A stretch of 64,000 nt of DNA from Icerya purchasi (GCA_039619475.1 CM077115.1:448187292-448251291), one strand, 5' to 3'. Shown: positions 1-10,862, counted from the first letter of the stretch. Notes: generated by a model not told the origin, from the sequence alone. Program-made: numbers and translations.

Positions 1-393
1 ATCCCTGTTAGAAGATTAAAAAGAAGTTGCATCGAACCGCCGATGGAAGCACCATTTAAATGAATAAATGTTTATTGAAATTTGATTGAAAACGTCATAA
101 AAAACCGACAACGAATAAATTCCTAAAATAACAACGTTATTTCAGAAATACGGTAGAAATCACGTTATAACAATCGAGCTCAAAGATAAAACCGGAATGA
201 GACCAATGCCTATATTAAGGGCGAGCCCAAAAAAAAAAAAAAATTAAATCAGGAAAGAAGGCTTAGAGCTCTTGTTAAAAAACAAACCGTTAAGGGCTGA
301 AAACGGCCGGGGAGAGAAAAAGAAACGTATAGCGCGAATAAGGTAATTACAACGGTCAACGTAAAATAAATTTTATAACTCACCTAAATGCCA
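1..393. other. AT-rich flank with a LINE-like A-tail stub
   Basis: No gene is recognised. At about 218-243 the + strand reads GGGCGAGCCC followed by a run of A. This resembles the 3' end of LINE-A copies, whose reverse complement begins GGGCTCGTCAACCAA at 12426 and 18977. It may be a very short 5'-truncated LINE tail on the + strand. The match is only about ten bases before the A run, so this is a weak call. Confidence 0.3.
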
Positions 394-479
394 GCAAGTA
401 AACTATTTTTTTTTTCTTTTTTCTTTGGGAACGCCAACCAAGGGCAATGAGCCATCATCAAAGAATTGCGAAAACAGGA

Positions 480-815
480 TTAAATTTTGATATATAAAGA
501 AATAGAGGAAATGAACTCCGCTAAGATTGGAACAACATCTGGTGAAGGAAAGGAAAGTATGTAGGAAGCACAAAAAGGAGTAGGTAGTTTTAGGTGGAGA
601 AGCTTAAGTGTAGAGAAGGGAACGCTGCTGTACAAGAAGAGAGCATTCAAAAAGATGATTTGCATCACAAACACAGTCATGATCCGAGGGATAAAAATTA
701 CAATATGGGGAAGAAACAATAGAAAAACGAAAGAGAGACGAAGAGACAATTATGGTTGAGACGAAGACGTGTTATGGAGGAAATAACGGAACGACTGAAA
801 CCAGGGAAATCAGCA
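480..815 (-). pseudogene. LINE-A ORF2 C-terminal fragment
   Basis: Conceptual translation matches the last part of LINE-A ORF2 from the segment just before the C-terminal Cys/His cluster to the stop. The reading frame is broken by at least one shift between the motif like RSVISSI (near 790) and the open tail that ends in SLYIKI. The original ORF2 stop codon lies at 480-482. It is the non-inverted half of the insertion at 406-1361. Confidence 0.75.
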
Positions 816-819
816 AACT

Positions 820-1361
820 CATAAAACGTCTTCCTATTGAGTCTTCTAAATTAGTTTCTGCTTATTCCTACATCCTGGCCAATTGGCGGTTTTCTCCCCT
901 GAAGATTCCTATTCTTTCTCATGTCTCTCGACGCCTTGCTCCTTATTCTTCATTTATCTACACATATCATAAACTCCCGTTCTTTACATTCAGCTTTATA
1001 GATTTTTTATATCCTCCTAATTTGTTTTTCCTTCTTTCTCATACTAAATATTCACCTTCTATCGCTTTAAGCGAGTACAACGGAGCTTTGAGTTCTCTAT
1101 TTCCTTCTTCGTCTGTCCTCTTCACGGATGGTTCCAAAAGCGATGAGGGGGTCGGAGCTTCCTTTCTTATTTCTTTTCTTCCACACTACGAACTTTATAA
1201 ACTTCCTTCCTTCTGTTCCATTTTCACTGCAGAATCGTATGCAATACTCCGTGCAGTTCTGTTCATTGCACTTTCCTCCTATAATAATAAATACCTTATT
1301 TGTTCTGACTCCATGAGCGTCTTGCAGGCTATATCCTCCCCTTTTCCATCCTCTTCATGCG
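820..1361 (+). pseudogene. LINE-A RNase H fragment, inverted half
   Basis: The frame starting upstream of RLPIESSKL matches the connection and RNase H domain of LINE-A ORF2. Visible are NWRFSPLKIPIL, the first catalytic aspartate in LFTDGSKS, the glutamate in FTAESYAIL and the third aspartate in ICSDSMSVL. The fragment stops before the last RNase H motif because the insertion ends there, at the 12-bp repeat at 1362. An ATG at 752 lies in the other half and is not a real start. Confidence 0.8.
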
Positions 1362-1373
1362 GCAAGTAAACTA

Positions 1374-2098
1374 GAGAGGTTAATACTTGAAGTTGAATGA
1401 CATGTAGAAAAAAATATGCATAAAAAAAAAGTTAGACAAATATTTGATTATGTTTTTGTTTCATTTCATAATATAAAAATGTACAATATTTCGATAACCA
1501 TAATTAGTTAAAATGAGAACATTGGAATTGTATTTTTGACGGTGTTTAACGCGTGTGCGATAGATGCGAACAGGTTAGGAGCCCCCCTTTTGGGGGGATG
1601 GCAAGTGAAGCGAGCAAAAATGTTGGCATTTTTCCGATTTTATTGTTAAATAATTTTCAATATTACAAAAAAAAAAATAAAATAATGATAGGCATGGTAT
1701 TATTATGAGTGGGCAAGCGAGCGAGTAAGGGGCGAAGCCCACATATATGTAGAAAAACTCGATCATTCGTACTATTCCTCATGTGTACAAAATAAAAAAA
1801 AAAAAAAAATTACTGTGATATCTAGGGTGATTATTTACAGACTATAGTTAAGACTGACATCATAAAGACCACTGCATCTAAACTGATACAAGTTTTAACA
1901 CACTTTATTTAACAAAGTGTCCGGTAGAATAGCGAGTGTTTATTGCAACAGCATACAAAAAGAGATGGTCTTGAAGTTTGTATACCTAATGTATCATATG
2001 TAAAACTATTTAAAATTATGCGTAGATACAAAGTTAATATTTTGAAGTAATGGGTTCTTCTTTTCGATTAGCAGATACATATCGTTCATTTCTATATG
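1374..2098. other. No gene recognised; C6-T4-G6 hairpin
   Basis: AT-rich sequence without coding signal. A perfect short hairpin lies at 1582-1597: six C, four T, six G. The surrounding stretch has GAAGCGAGC and GGGCAAGCGAGCGAG words that suggest an old repeat, but I cannot assign it. Confidence 0.3.
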
Positions 2099-2320
2099 TA
2101 ATATAGAACCAAAAACAATGCAATTAAACAGAAATTATAAATTTATAAATGCTAAAATATTAAATTATTAACACCGACACATGTTTCGTGTAGTAACAAA
2201 CTACATAATTACGGTGACGACGCCGCAATTATGTAGCTTGTTACTACATAATATTTTAATACTTTTACATTTATAAAATTATAATTTCTGTTTAATTGCA
2301 TTGTTTTCCGTTCTATATTA
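2099..2320. repeat. Palindromic repeat with Penelope-like terminal sequence
   Basis: The arms 2099-2170 and about 2250-2320 are inverted copies, sharing for example AACAATGCAATTAAACAG and AATATAGAAC. A second, inner inverted pair contains GTAG-TTGTTACTAC, and the centre lies near 2215. Read on the - strand, the left arm contains CGAAACATGTGTCGGTG followed by an AT-rich tail. That has the layout of the 3' half of a minimal hammerhead ribozyme (GAAA, a 3-bp stem III, then C, then a stem I strand), as known in Penelope-like elements. The right arm lacks these bases. I read it as two opposed, deleted Penelope-like ends, but a MITE is also possible. Confidence 0.5.
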
Positions 2321-2384
2321 GTTATTTTCATTAGCGAATTTTACGTAAAACAATTTAATATTATTTGCAAGTTTCGAGATCACC

Positions 2385-2660
2385 TTTTTTTTTTTTTTTT
2401 TTTTTTTTGAAAAATATGTATTTATAATTTTTTACATACAAAAATTTTCGTCAAGCTAAAACGCTTGTCGACGAATTATCCTATTTGACATTTTACCATC
2501 TTAAATTAACTTATACATATACATGATCGTGTAATCTTAATCTATCTATTTTACTTATCAATAATTAATAATCTACTTCTATTTCCTATATTCAAAGTTT
2601 TTTTTTTTCTAGTTTTTTTGTTGCGCTTCGTCTTTTTATTTTATGTTTATTATTTTTTTT
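2385..2660 (-). mobile_element. Retroposon 3' end, unassigned family (- strand)
   Basis: Poly-T at 2385-2408 is followed by about 200 bp that are the reverse complement of a segment found at 58320-58388 and 58853-59012, where it ends in a poly-A. Shared words include GTCGACGAATTATCC and TTGACATTTTACCATC. The two copies show a dispersed retroposed family with a poly-A tail. Whether it is a LINE 3' end or a SINE is not visible. Confidence 0.6.
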
Positions 2661-3300
2661 ATATTTTCTTTTTCCTGAAGCCATTCCTTTATTTTCCCTT
2701 TTCTTTCCCCTATTTTTTCCTTCTCTATTATTTCTTTGGGTATTTTATTCAACATCTGAGTTATAATATATTTGTCCGTTTGCTAATCTATGTTCTTGCT
2801 AACGGCAATTGGTACGAAAGTTTTTCCCTCAACTCGTATTCTGTGTTTATTCTTTCCTCCAATTCAATTTTCTTTTCTGCTGGTATGTGAATTCACATAT
2901 CTTCAGTAATAAGTACATTCTTCTTATGCTCATTACGTTTTCTTTTTTAATTATTTCACTATCGGTTTCTCCGCTTAAGGATTTCCTATTAATTTTAAGC
3001 ATTTAATTTGCACCGACTAAATAATGAAAAAGCGGCATTTTCGTAAAGGTGACTACTGTAGAAACCCGATAGATATCAGAAATACACAACACTCTAAAGG
3101 ATTGGCTGCAATGTTCAGTAAAGAAGTCCTCGAACGATCGAAACCCAGCAAAATCCCCGACTGTTAAACGAAAATTATGTGAAGTAAAATAAGAAAAAAA
3201 AACATGGCCATCATTGAAATCAAGTTTATTACGAAGTACTGAGCATGATGGATTTTATTCGGTACTAGACTGCTCTTTCGTATAGAATTCGTTTTTATTT
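2661..3300. other. Unassigned sequence, possible upstream part of the retroposon
   Basis: The + strand shows T-rich open frames. The - strand from about 2930 to 2790 reads as short coding-like stretches (for example KKIELEERINTEYELREKL) that could be the decayed coding end of the retroposon whose tail lies at 2385. No domain is recognised. Confidence 0.2.
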
Positions 3301-3305
3301 TTTCC

Positions 3306-3440
3306 GACGGTTTATTTATTTTATTTATTTATTTATTTTATTATTTACGAGGTACATATTGCCAGGGAGGGGGCTATCACCTCGGATGAGGTTATTTACA
3401 TTATTTTAAGGTTACGGTATGAACGAGTCCAAAAACTTCC
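3306..3440 (-). mobile_element. LINE 3' tail with (TTTA)n simple tail
   Basis: On the - strand the sequence reads CCTCATCCGAGGTGATAGCC, then CCCTCCCTGGCAATATGTACC, then a run of AAATA/AAAT repeats (3306-3345 on the + strand). A GC-richer stem-like end followed by short A/T tandem repeats is typical of jockey/CR1-type LINE 3' ends. No coding part is left. The assignment rests on this end structure only. Confidence 0.4.
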
Positions 3441-3474
3441 AGTTTAGGATTAACTTAACTAGTACCGAAAGTCT

Positions 3475-4840
3475 CTTCTTTCCAAATTAAATACTGTCCG
3501 AAATTCGTGTCTCCGTCTTTGTCTTAGTGCCCTGAAATATGCTCCGATTCCCCGGCATTACCACCGGCTGAATGCCTCTCCTGTTTATCCGTAGATCCTG
3601 TCTGGGGGTTATTGTTTTCTTTCAAAGCGCTTATCATTGCCGTCGTCGAAACTTCTTCCTCCCTATTAAGAGGAACTGGCGTTTTACGCCAAAGAAACTT
3701 CCTATCCTCGCAAATATCTGCTTGTGCCTCAGTCCCTACCTTTTTTCCGTGATTATACTTCCTTTAACCTGCCCTATTTCTCTTTTAACTTTGATGATCT
3801 TTCACACCCGCCCTAGGTGTTTTTTCCGCCTCCACCCTCGAAGTTTCTTTCGGAAATCGAGGCTAGACAGGAATTCCGTAACGTTCTTGGTCCCCCTTTT
3901 CCGCTTTTACACGTGCGTATTTTAACTGTTGGCTCAAGGGGGCCTGGTGGAGAATTGGAGCCTCTTTTAATTCCTCTAAATCTTTCCGTCTCCCTTCCTT
4001 TTACTCAATTTATACAACCGAGCTCATGGCTATCCTCCGTGCTGTTATTTACATTTGATTCCATCGATCTTCCTCCGATTGATTCAGTTATTTCTGACTC
4101 TAAGACATCTCTCCTCATCTTCCTACTGACTTTTGTGATTTTATTATTCTACGCATCAGTTTTCTCATCTACGTCCTTTCTCCTCTCTGCATTCAATTAA
4201 TATTGTTCTATTATGGGTTCCTAGTCATGTAGGGATAGCGGGTAATGAAATGAAGGATTTCCTAGCCCGAGTTGCTACGTCCTCGTTCATTTAATTTTCA
4301 AAAATTCCAGGGTCTAAGCTCCTCTCTCTCTCTTTGCAGTAAATACTATTTTAGAATCTGCTCGGACTTTTATGTTACATACTTTTCCGATACGCATTCT
4401 ACCTTTCGGTACAATCTAGTCTTCCTTCCTACCCATGGTTCCGTGGTTTTCTTTTGGTCCGCCGCTTCGTTATCGTTTCGATTATTCGTTTGCGCTTGAA
4501 CCATACTCTACTGACTTCGTCTCTCGGTTTCGTTTCGTCTTTGTGCTGTCCTCTTCATCCGAACGACAAAGCTCTCTGTGATTCTAACCACGTATTGGTT
4601 AAATGTCCTTCGCTCGCAATGGAGCGATCTGTTTTTTTTTGTTCAAATGTTGACTCTCAGTTCTCTTACTCCTTATTATGCTTCTTACATTTGTCGTTTC
4701 CTTTTTTGTCCACCCCCCCCCGCTCTAAATTGTTTAATTTCCGCAATTTCTGATCATATTGCTGTTTGATTGCAGTTCTTCCCTCCATAGTTCGCGAAGG
4801 TTCCTCGTTAACGTGTCCCCCCCCCAAAAAAAAACACACT
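3475..4840 (+). pseudogene. LINE-A relic: end of RT, RNase H and C-terminal region
   Basis: Decayed + strand copy of LINE-A ORF2. In order I can see the end of the RT (ATACTGTCCGAAATTCGTGT aligns with the IQNSCLRLC region), NWRFTPKKLPIL, an RNase H core interrupted by frameshifts, the motif LWVPSHVGIAGNE with its histidine, RFVIVSIIRLRLNHTLL, and the C-terminal Cys/His cluster in CCPLHPNDKALCDSNHVLVKC. The copy ends near 4825 with CGTTAACGTGTCC and an A run, like the CGTTGGCGTACCC end at 47590. No flanking repeat was found. Several frameshifts make it inactive. Confidence 0.8.
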
Positions 4841-4844
4841 AAAA

Positions 4845-5075
4845 TACCTATTTTCCAATAACAATAACGGTTTCGGTTTTTGTAAAAATTGAAAAGATGA
4901 TTTAAAAAGTGTACACTTCAATAATAAACAGGTAATATCGCTCTTCTTTTGTTCTTTTTTCTATTTCTTTTTTTAAACAAGTATCATTAATCTAATGCTG
5001 TATATATATATATATATATATGCATATACATATATTCATATATATATATATATATATATGCATATACATATATTC

Positions 5076-5106
<31 letters not shown>

Positions 5107-6500
5107 TGTACATTTATGACCCACTGCAAACTGTAAAGAAATTCTAATCACGTTTGGAATGTTTACGATCAGTGTCGGTTGTATGAATAATATATATAGA
5201 AGCGGACGAGATGGAAATAACGATGGTGTTAGACAGACAAGTCCGTATATTACATTTAACTAACCGACGTTGTATAGAAAAGTAATCGGCCTTTTATGTA
5301 ACGGATTAAATTTCCCAGCAAAGGCTGCGAAAATGATGGTGTGTATCTATGAGATTAGAAAGTTAAACTACCCTTCTTGATTTCGAAGATAACTTACTTT
5401 AAAGCGCGACGAGCGGTTGCAATGAAAACATCACGTACTCTTTACAGAGAACTAGCAACACTTATACAACACATTTTAGAGCGATTTTACTTGGCCGAGT
5501 TTGCTAAGGCAAATTTTTCACGTCCGAATTTATGTTCATCCGTGACGTTCGTTAAACTGATGCGTCGATTTCAAAAGACACACATGTTAGTGGTTGATTG
5601 ATCGAAAAAAAAAAGAAGTAAAAAGGCCAATAATCGGTATCGGATGTGGTTTATTTAAAAAGATACAATTTATTGTGAAGGGACTATTGATCCTGCGAAA
5701 ATTTCGCTACAAATTATTATCTAGCAGAATAGTTTTATGCGAAACTGAAAATTTTGGAATAATGGTATAATAAAAAATTTAATTAACAGTGATAATTGAA
5801 TTTGTCAATACTGCCTGAAATGAAGTGCAAAAATTGAAACAGATAACACATTTTTTTTGAAATAATTATGTATAGTGCTAATAATCCGCTTAAAACAAAA
5901 GTATGCTACAGACAAAGAGTTAATATCAGTAAGAGAATAAATATTATATACTAATGATTTAATATGTATACCTTCTAAGCAAAAATATTACTACACAAAA
6001 GAATCGCTTACGCTGAGAAGTATCCACATAACAGAGCAGCCGATGAGAAAATAGTGTGACATTAAAGTCATATTTATAACGTAAATGATGCTGGAATAAG
6101 GATTTAAACTGATTTCCGTCTATTACGAATTGTAATTACTGCGGTTTATTTTTGTCATTTATTGCAAGTTTAGTCAATTAATTTCTCTGTTACATCTTTT
6201 GTTTTTAGGGGGTTTAAAACATGTACCTATCGCATTGTCAATTATCAGTCAAATTTGGCTATTTTTCATTAATAATAGTAAGCACATAAGTTAAAACCCT
6301 TTTATTTTAGTTTAACAATTAGGCTAAAACCAAACGACTACACGAGGCGCTCTTTGCCATGTCGAGGCAGGAGCGGTACCACTTGTAAACATGCAGATCT
6401 CGTCTCATTTCACACCCAATTCTCATTTCGTCTGAAAACAAAACAGCCGAAAAATAGATCTTCGAAAATATGGGTTTGTTGTCAAGCAATTTAAAGAAAT
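4845..6500. other. AT-rich spacer; possible transposase N-terminal scrap
   Basis: No clear gene. An open stretch at 5377-5601 contains LYRELATLIQ and SVTFVKLMRRFQKT. These faintly recall the helix-turn-helix DUF4817 region found in some insect transposable elements. The resemblance is too weak for an annotation. Confidence 0.2.
5001..5104. repeat. (TA)n/(CA)n microsatellite with a ~53-bp duplicated unit
   Basis: Alternating TA blocks surround two copies of GCATATACATATATTCATAT, at about 5021 and 5060, and the run ends in (CA)n at 5095-5104. This is a compound microsatellite. Confidence 0.9.
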
Positions 6501-6504
6501 GAAA

Positions 6505-8510
6505 GCGGTCCATCTCCTTCATCAGTTGATGAATCATCATCTTCTTCATTTTCTACGCCATCTTCAGAACCCACACAAGGGCAACCATTTCCAGATAGCG
6601 ATACTACATTTTCTTCAGATGCTCCTTCAGAATTGGACGTAGGTAAGTGTGATTGAGAAACCACAGACGGACGAATTCAAATTTAAAATTGATTTCGTTA
6701 CTTTCGAATGCAAGAAGCAATGCTTTTTGCCGACACTTGTTTTACAGTGATTTTTCAAACGTTCAATATTTTTCCGTTATCTAATTAAACGTTTAAATTT
6801 AATTATAATTAACGTTAATTTTTAAAAAAAATGTGTTAGATAATAAAATTAGTAATATTTTGAAAAGGAAATTTTAAAATGCTTCCATCATCAGATAGAA
6901 TTAAAAGAAACTAGGGAGGCCCCTACACCCATATTAAATTTAAACCAGCAATATAAAATAGGTACACGTACTTTTACAAGACATTTTCGAAAAGAAATTT
7001 ATATAACAAATTCAAATGAATTTGTGGATGTGAGATAATTAATCGCTTGTTCTCTGTTTCTCTTCTGTACGTTTCATTAAAGATGGAACCGACATGGCAT
7101 GGGCACGATTAGGATTTAATGATTTAAAACATTTAAATCAAAGAGCAAAAAAGCACCAACTATCAGCTCGTCACATGAATTGTTGTATGGAACTAGCCTT
7201 TAAATGGCTTCTGTAAATATTGCTCTTAAATTAGATTCTGCTTGTAGAGGTTAAACGTAATGAAACATAATGAAGAAGTCTCTAAAAATAAAACGAGTAA
7301 TTAGCTGTGTAAAGTTTTGTGGTAAGCTAAAATTGGCTCTAAGAAGACATGGTAAATCGGAAGATTCTCAAAATCGTGGAGTTTTCAGGGAATTAATTGA
7401 CTTTTCACCAGAATTAGATATCATTTTAAAAGAACGCTTAAATACTGACACCATTTTCAAAGGTACGTCTAAGATAATACAAAATGACATTCTAGAAAGT
7501 ACATATTGGAAGTGTGTCAAGAAGAAACTGAAAAAGAGATTAAGGAAAATGAATTTTTAGCCATTCAGTACGACGAAACCACGTGTCAAATGGTAATAAT
7601 ACTGAGATATTTACATAATGAAAATATACATGAACGGTTTTGGAGTTTTTTTTAAGTATAACAGATTGGTCAGCTGATGGTTTAACGTAATGCATAGGAA
7701 CTGAATTAGATTTAATTTATATTGCAGATTCACCTTTTAAGCTTGGTGCGCTCGAACTTACGATGGAGCAAATGCAATGAGCGGTTCTAGAAATAGTGTA
7801 CAGGCGAAAATAAAACAAAAATATAAATACGCTCATTTTATTCATTGTTACGCGCACCTGCAAAAAGCAACGAGCCAGGATTCCAAATTTAGAATCTTTT
7901 TTTCAAACTTGTCCGCTATAGCAAGCTTTTTTTTTCAAATTCTGCTCGTAGATGTGATGTACTGCAAGAAATTGTAAACCGGAAATTACCTACAACTATC
8001 ACTACAGGTTCGAATTATAATATGCGCACAGTGAATATTGTTTTCGAAAATCGAGAAAAATTAATAGAATATTTCGAAGAACTAGAAGGAAAATGTAATA
8101 AAAATATTACATGAAAGGAAGCGTATAGTCTACGAAGAACCTTAGAAAACCTGGATTTTATATTTTGACTTACCTTATTCCATAAAATTATGTCACATGT
8201 AGTTTTTTTTTTTTTTTTTTTTTTTTTGGGACACGTCTACAGTGAAACTTACTCAACGCAAAGAATTATACATTATATAAGGAAAAGATTAGAAAATATT
8301 ATTATTTAATAAATTTCAATCTAGATACAAAATGCATTCAACAGATTATCATCTTTTTTTAATTAAATCAGAACTTGAATGCATTAAACTAGTTTTATTT
8401 AGTTTAAAACGTGGACAAAAAAGCAAGGTAAGTTTATGTCATTACACTTTTTAAATTATTGTAATTTTATATTAGAGCCCCCCAGGTTTACTTGACACGA
8501 GCCGCCACTG
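6505..8510 (+). pseudogene. hAT-type transposase relic (DUF4371/ZMYM1-like) with one TIR
   Basis: The first coding patch at about 6510-6642 is Ser/Pro-rich (DESSSSSFSTPSSEP) and runs into GTAAGT, a plausible splice donor. From about 7081 to 8175 the frames together give the core known from DUF4371-type hAT proteins. Visible are a region with FRELIDFSPELDIIL, FKGTSKIIQNDILES, an AIQYDET motif, RTYDGANAMSGSRNSVQAKI, FIHCYAHL, KFRIFFSNLSAI and TVNIVFENREKLIEYF. The right end CACGAGCCGCCACTG at 8496-8510 is the inverse of a CAGTGGCGG-type hAT terminus. Frameshifts and in-frame stops break the gene throughout, and a poly-T insertion lies at 8203-8227. The left terminus was not found. Confidence 0.7.
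8203..8227 (-). mobile_element. Poly-T tract, possible retroposon tail stub
   Basis: A long T run followed by GGGACACGTC interrupts the hAT relic where coding similarity stops. Other retroposed ends in this window start the same way (poly-T then GGG). Only the tail signature supports this. Confidence 0.3.
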
Positions 8511-8884
8511 GCTTCTATATACAGATTAGTAAATAAATTTTAATATTTATGTTTATATTCTAATAAGCGCATAACCTTTACAGATATTGTTATTAAATAC
8601 ATCAAATTAGAGTACGCAAAATTTACATGTGTGTATAATTGTATAGTGGAACTTATAGAAAAATGTCCTCCCCTGAAAAAAAATTTCTGGGTACGCCCAT
8701 GCGTGTTAGTAACGCATTTTTCGATTTTCGGGTGTCACCGGAGGTGGCTCATGCTAAGTTACATACTAAAAAAAGGGATACCACTTACTGATGATATCAA
8801 TTTTTAATGATGTAAAATGGTTTGGAATTTTAAAAAACTGGCTTCTTTTTAAAATGTTGCAGATAGTTGAAAGAGTGATAATTG

Positions 8885-9215
8885 TGAAAACCGCGCGCAG
8901 TTTTGTGTTGTCCAGATGGATAAGAAAGACATGGAGCAAGAACAGCGGTATGTGATTCGTTATTATTGTCGGTTGAAAAAAACCGCTAAATAGGCGTTAG
9001 ATTTATTGAAAGAAGAAGCGTATCCTGATGATATTCAACTACTCTGTAATATTCAACAATATTTCGATGGCATAGCGCGTTTTCGAAAAATATTCGTGAT
9101 TCTGCAAAGTGATCTTCCTGAAGTGGAAAGAGCGCACATGGATCGTTGTTTGCAGGCCACAGGTGCCTATTTCGAGAAAATTAATAATGATGATGATTCT
9201 GTACTAGATGAGTAA
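8885..9215 (+). pseudogene. Internally deleted mariner-like transposase relic
   Basis: The start, ATG near 8914, reads MDKKDMEQEQRYVIRYYCRL, then a stop, then ALDLLKEEAYPDD. This fits the N-terminal helix-turn-helix region of mariner transposases. The segment at about 9120-9200 ends in RCLQATGAYFEKINND, like the family's C-terminus. The catalytic core is missing between them, so it would be a deletion derivative. No terminal repeats were found. This is a tentative reading based on the two ends of the protein. Confidence 0.4.
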
Positions 9216-9443
9216 TAATTTATGTAGAAATTTCGAAATAGCGTTCCTTCCAAAATGTTGTAATTTTTTTGTCTAAAAAAAACATAGGGATCGACGAAAC
9301 ACTTTTTTTTTAAATCGATGTTGCGGGCGAACGGGGGGAAGTAGGAACTTCCAATTTGATGCATTGGAGCGAATGCGCTGTGAGTGGTTGCCTACTCAAC
9401 CAGAGTTGTTCTCACTTCCCGTGGGACAGGCATTGTATAAATA

Positions 9444-10739
9444 CGGTGTGTCGGAAAAGTTCCCGAACTCTTTTGAAATAAATGAAGTACAATTGGATGA
9501 AAAGTAATTTATTCGAATTAACTTTCAACATACTTCCCGAAGTATAGAGACGTATTTAAGTGCTTGTACAGCGATTCGAAGTTTCTCTGGTACTCCTTTG
9601 AAGTAATGACTCTGAAGTGCTCGGTGCAAGAAGTTTCAATGGCGGTTACGTCGTCAAAAAATCGTCCTTTCAGGTGCATTTTAAACTTCGGGAACAGGAA
9701 AATGCCGGCAGGTGCCAAATCAACCGAATAGGGGGGGGGGGCGTGACTGATCCGTGAGATTTAAATTTTAGCGAGATAACGCTTGACAATGTTGATGCGC
9801 GGGCGCATTGTCATCCAACAGACTCTACGAGCCGGGCTCCTTGTACTCGGGCCGTACACGCTAAATCCGACGCTTGAGATGTTTCAGGGCGTCGACGTAG
9901 TAGGCAGCGTTCACTGTTTGATTTGGAGACAGGTATTCGTGATGAATTAACCCTTTTGCATCAAAATATGCTATGAGCATGGTTTTCACCTTGGATTTTT
10001 GTTGGTGCACTTTCTAAGGTTTCGGAACACTTGGACTGAGCCGTGCGGATGACTGACGTTTTGTTAGACGGTCGTATTGGAGCACCAACTTTTATCTCCG
10101 GTAACCATTGAAGTTAGGAAGTTTAAAATCTTGACAACAATCGACGCCGCGATGTTGCTTCTGTTCTGGTCTGAGGAAGTGCGGAACAAATCGAGAACAC
10201 ACACCTTCCCACGGTGCATTTTTTCTTTCAAAATCGTTTCTACGCTATCCTTACCCATCTTCAGTTCGTCAGCTAACATTCGGAGAGACGATGACCTTTT
10301 ATCACTCGAGCCTCATTTTCATCGGTAATGGCCATTGATGGCCGACCCGTTCTATCATCGTCTTCTAACGACTGCCTACCGTCCTTGTATACCATGTGTA
10401 AACAGTCGTACGTGATAGTGTACACCTTCACCGCGAAACCCCATCATCGATCAATTTTCGCGCGTTTCCGGAAACGTTTTCTCTTAAAAGTCTAACACAG
10501 AATTTAATCGCAGAACGAATTTCTCACTTTTCATCCATTTTCAAATTTGCACCTGCGACCCAAACACATCTTCACTTTTAATACACGTCTAACTCGCAAT
10601 CCAATCAACGGAAACTGCTGACATTTTATACACACACTACTCTAGAAGGATGTAGCAATACAGTACGAGTGTTGCTTAATGGATCCCGCCACTTGTATGC
10701 GTGCGAGAAAAGAAGTTTGGGAACTTTTCCAACACATCG
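9444..10739 (-). mobile_element. Complete mariner element, inactive
   Basis: 1296 bp, the usual size of a full-length mariner. The left terminal repeat CGGTGTGTCGGAAAAGTTCC starts at 9444. The right terminal repeat ends at 10739 and its reverse complement reads CGATGTGTTGGAAAAGTTCC. The pair differs at few positions. TA dinucleotides flank it at 9442-9443 and 10740-10741, the mariner target duplication. The transposase lies on the - strand (9518-10538) and is broken. The right end abuts a (TA)n tract, which fits a TA target preference. Confidence 0.9.
9518..10538 (-). pseudogene. Mariner transposase, frameshifted
   Basis: The start at 10538 reads MDEK then a stop. Further patches are recognisable: LADELKMGKDSVETILKEK (helix-turn-helix region), MVTGDKSWC near the first catalytic aspartate, a block around 9960-10010 resembling the central region, and FLFPKFKMHLKGRFFDD followed by EHFR and SLYKHLNTSL up to the C-terminal YVES. 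The first catalytic block reads GDKSW where the family has GDESW. Multiple frameshifts and stops rule out function. Confidence 0.8.
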
Positions 10740-10792
10740 TATATATATACATATATACGTATATATATACATATATACATATATATATATAC

Positions 10793-10859
<67 letters not shown>
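10740..10859. repeat. (TA)n microsatellite
   Basis: About 120 bp of TA with occasional CATA interruptions, directly beside the right end of the mariner. Overlapping open frames made of Tyr-Ile repeats here are artefacts of the dinucleotide repeat. Confidence 0.95.

Positions 10860-10862
<3 letters not shown>

Larger units (their letters stand above)
406..1361 (-). mobile_element. LINE-A copy with inverted 5' part (twin-priming structure)
   Basis: This is a 5'-truncated non-LTR retrotransposon of the family seen full length at 30857-35353. The poly-T at 406-421 marks the 3' end on the - strand. Segment 406 to about 815 reads on the - strand and encodes the C-terminal end of ORF2 (residues LPTPFCASYILSFPSPDVVP are visible). 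Segment about 820-1361 reads on the + strand and encodes RNase H. The whole is flanked by a perfect 12-bp direct repeat, GCAAGTAAACTA, at 394-405 and 1362-1373, so both halves came in as one insertion. Compared with the full-length copy, roughly 110 codons between the two halves are missing. Inverted 5' ends with a small deletion at the switch point are the known product of twin priming. Confidence 0.88.
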
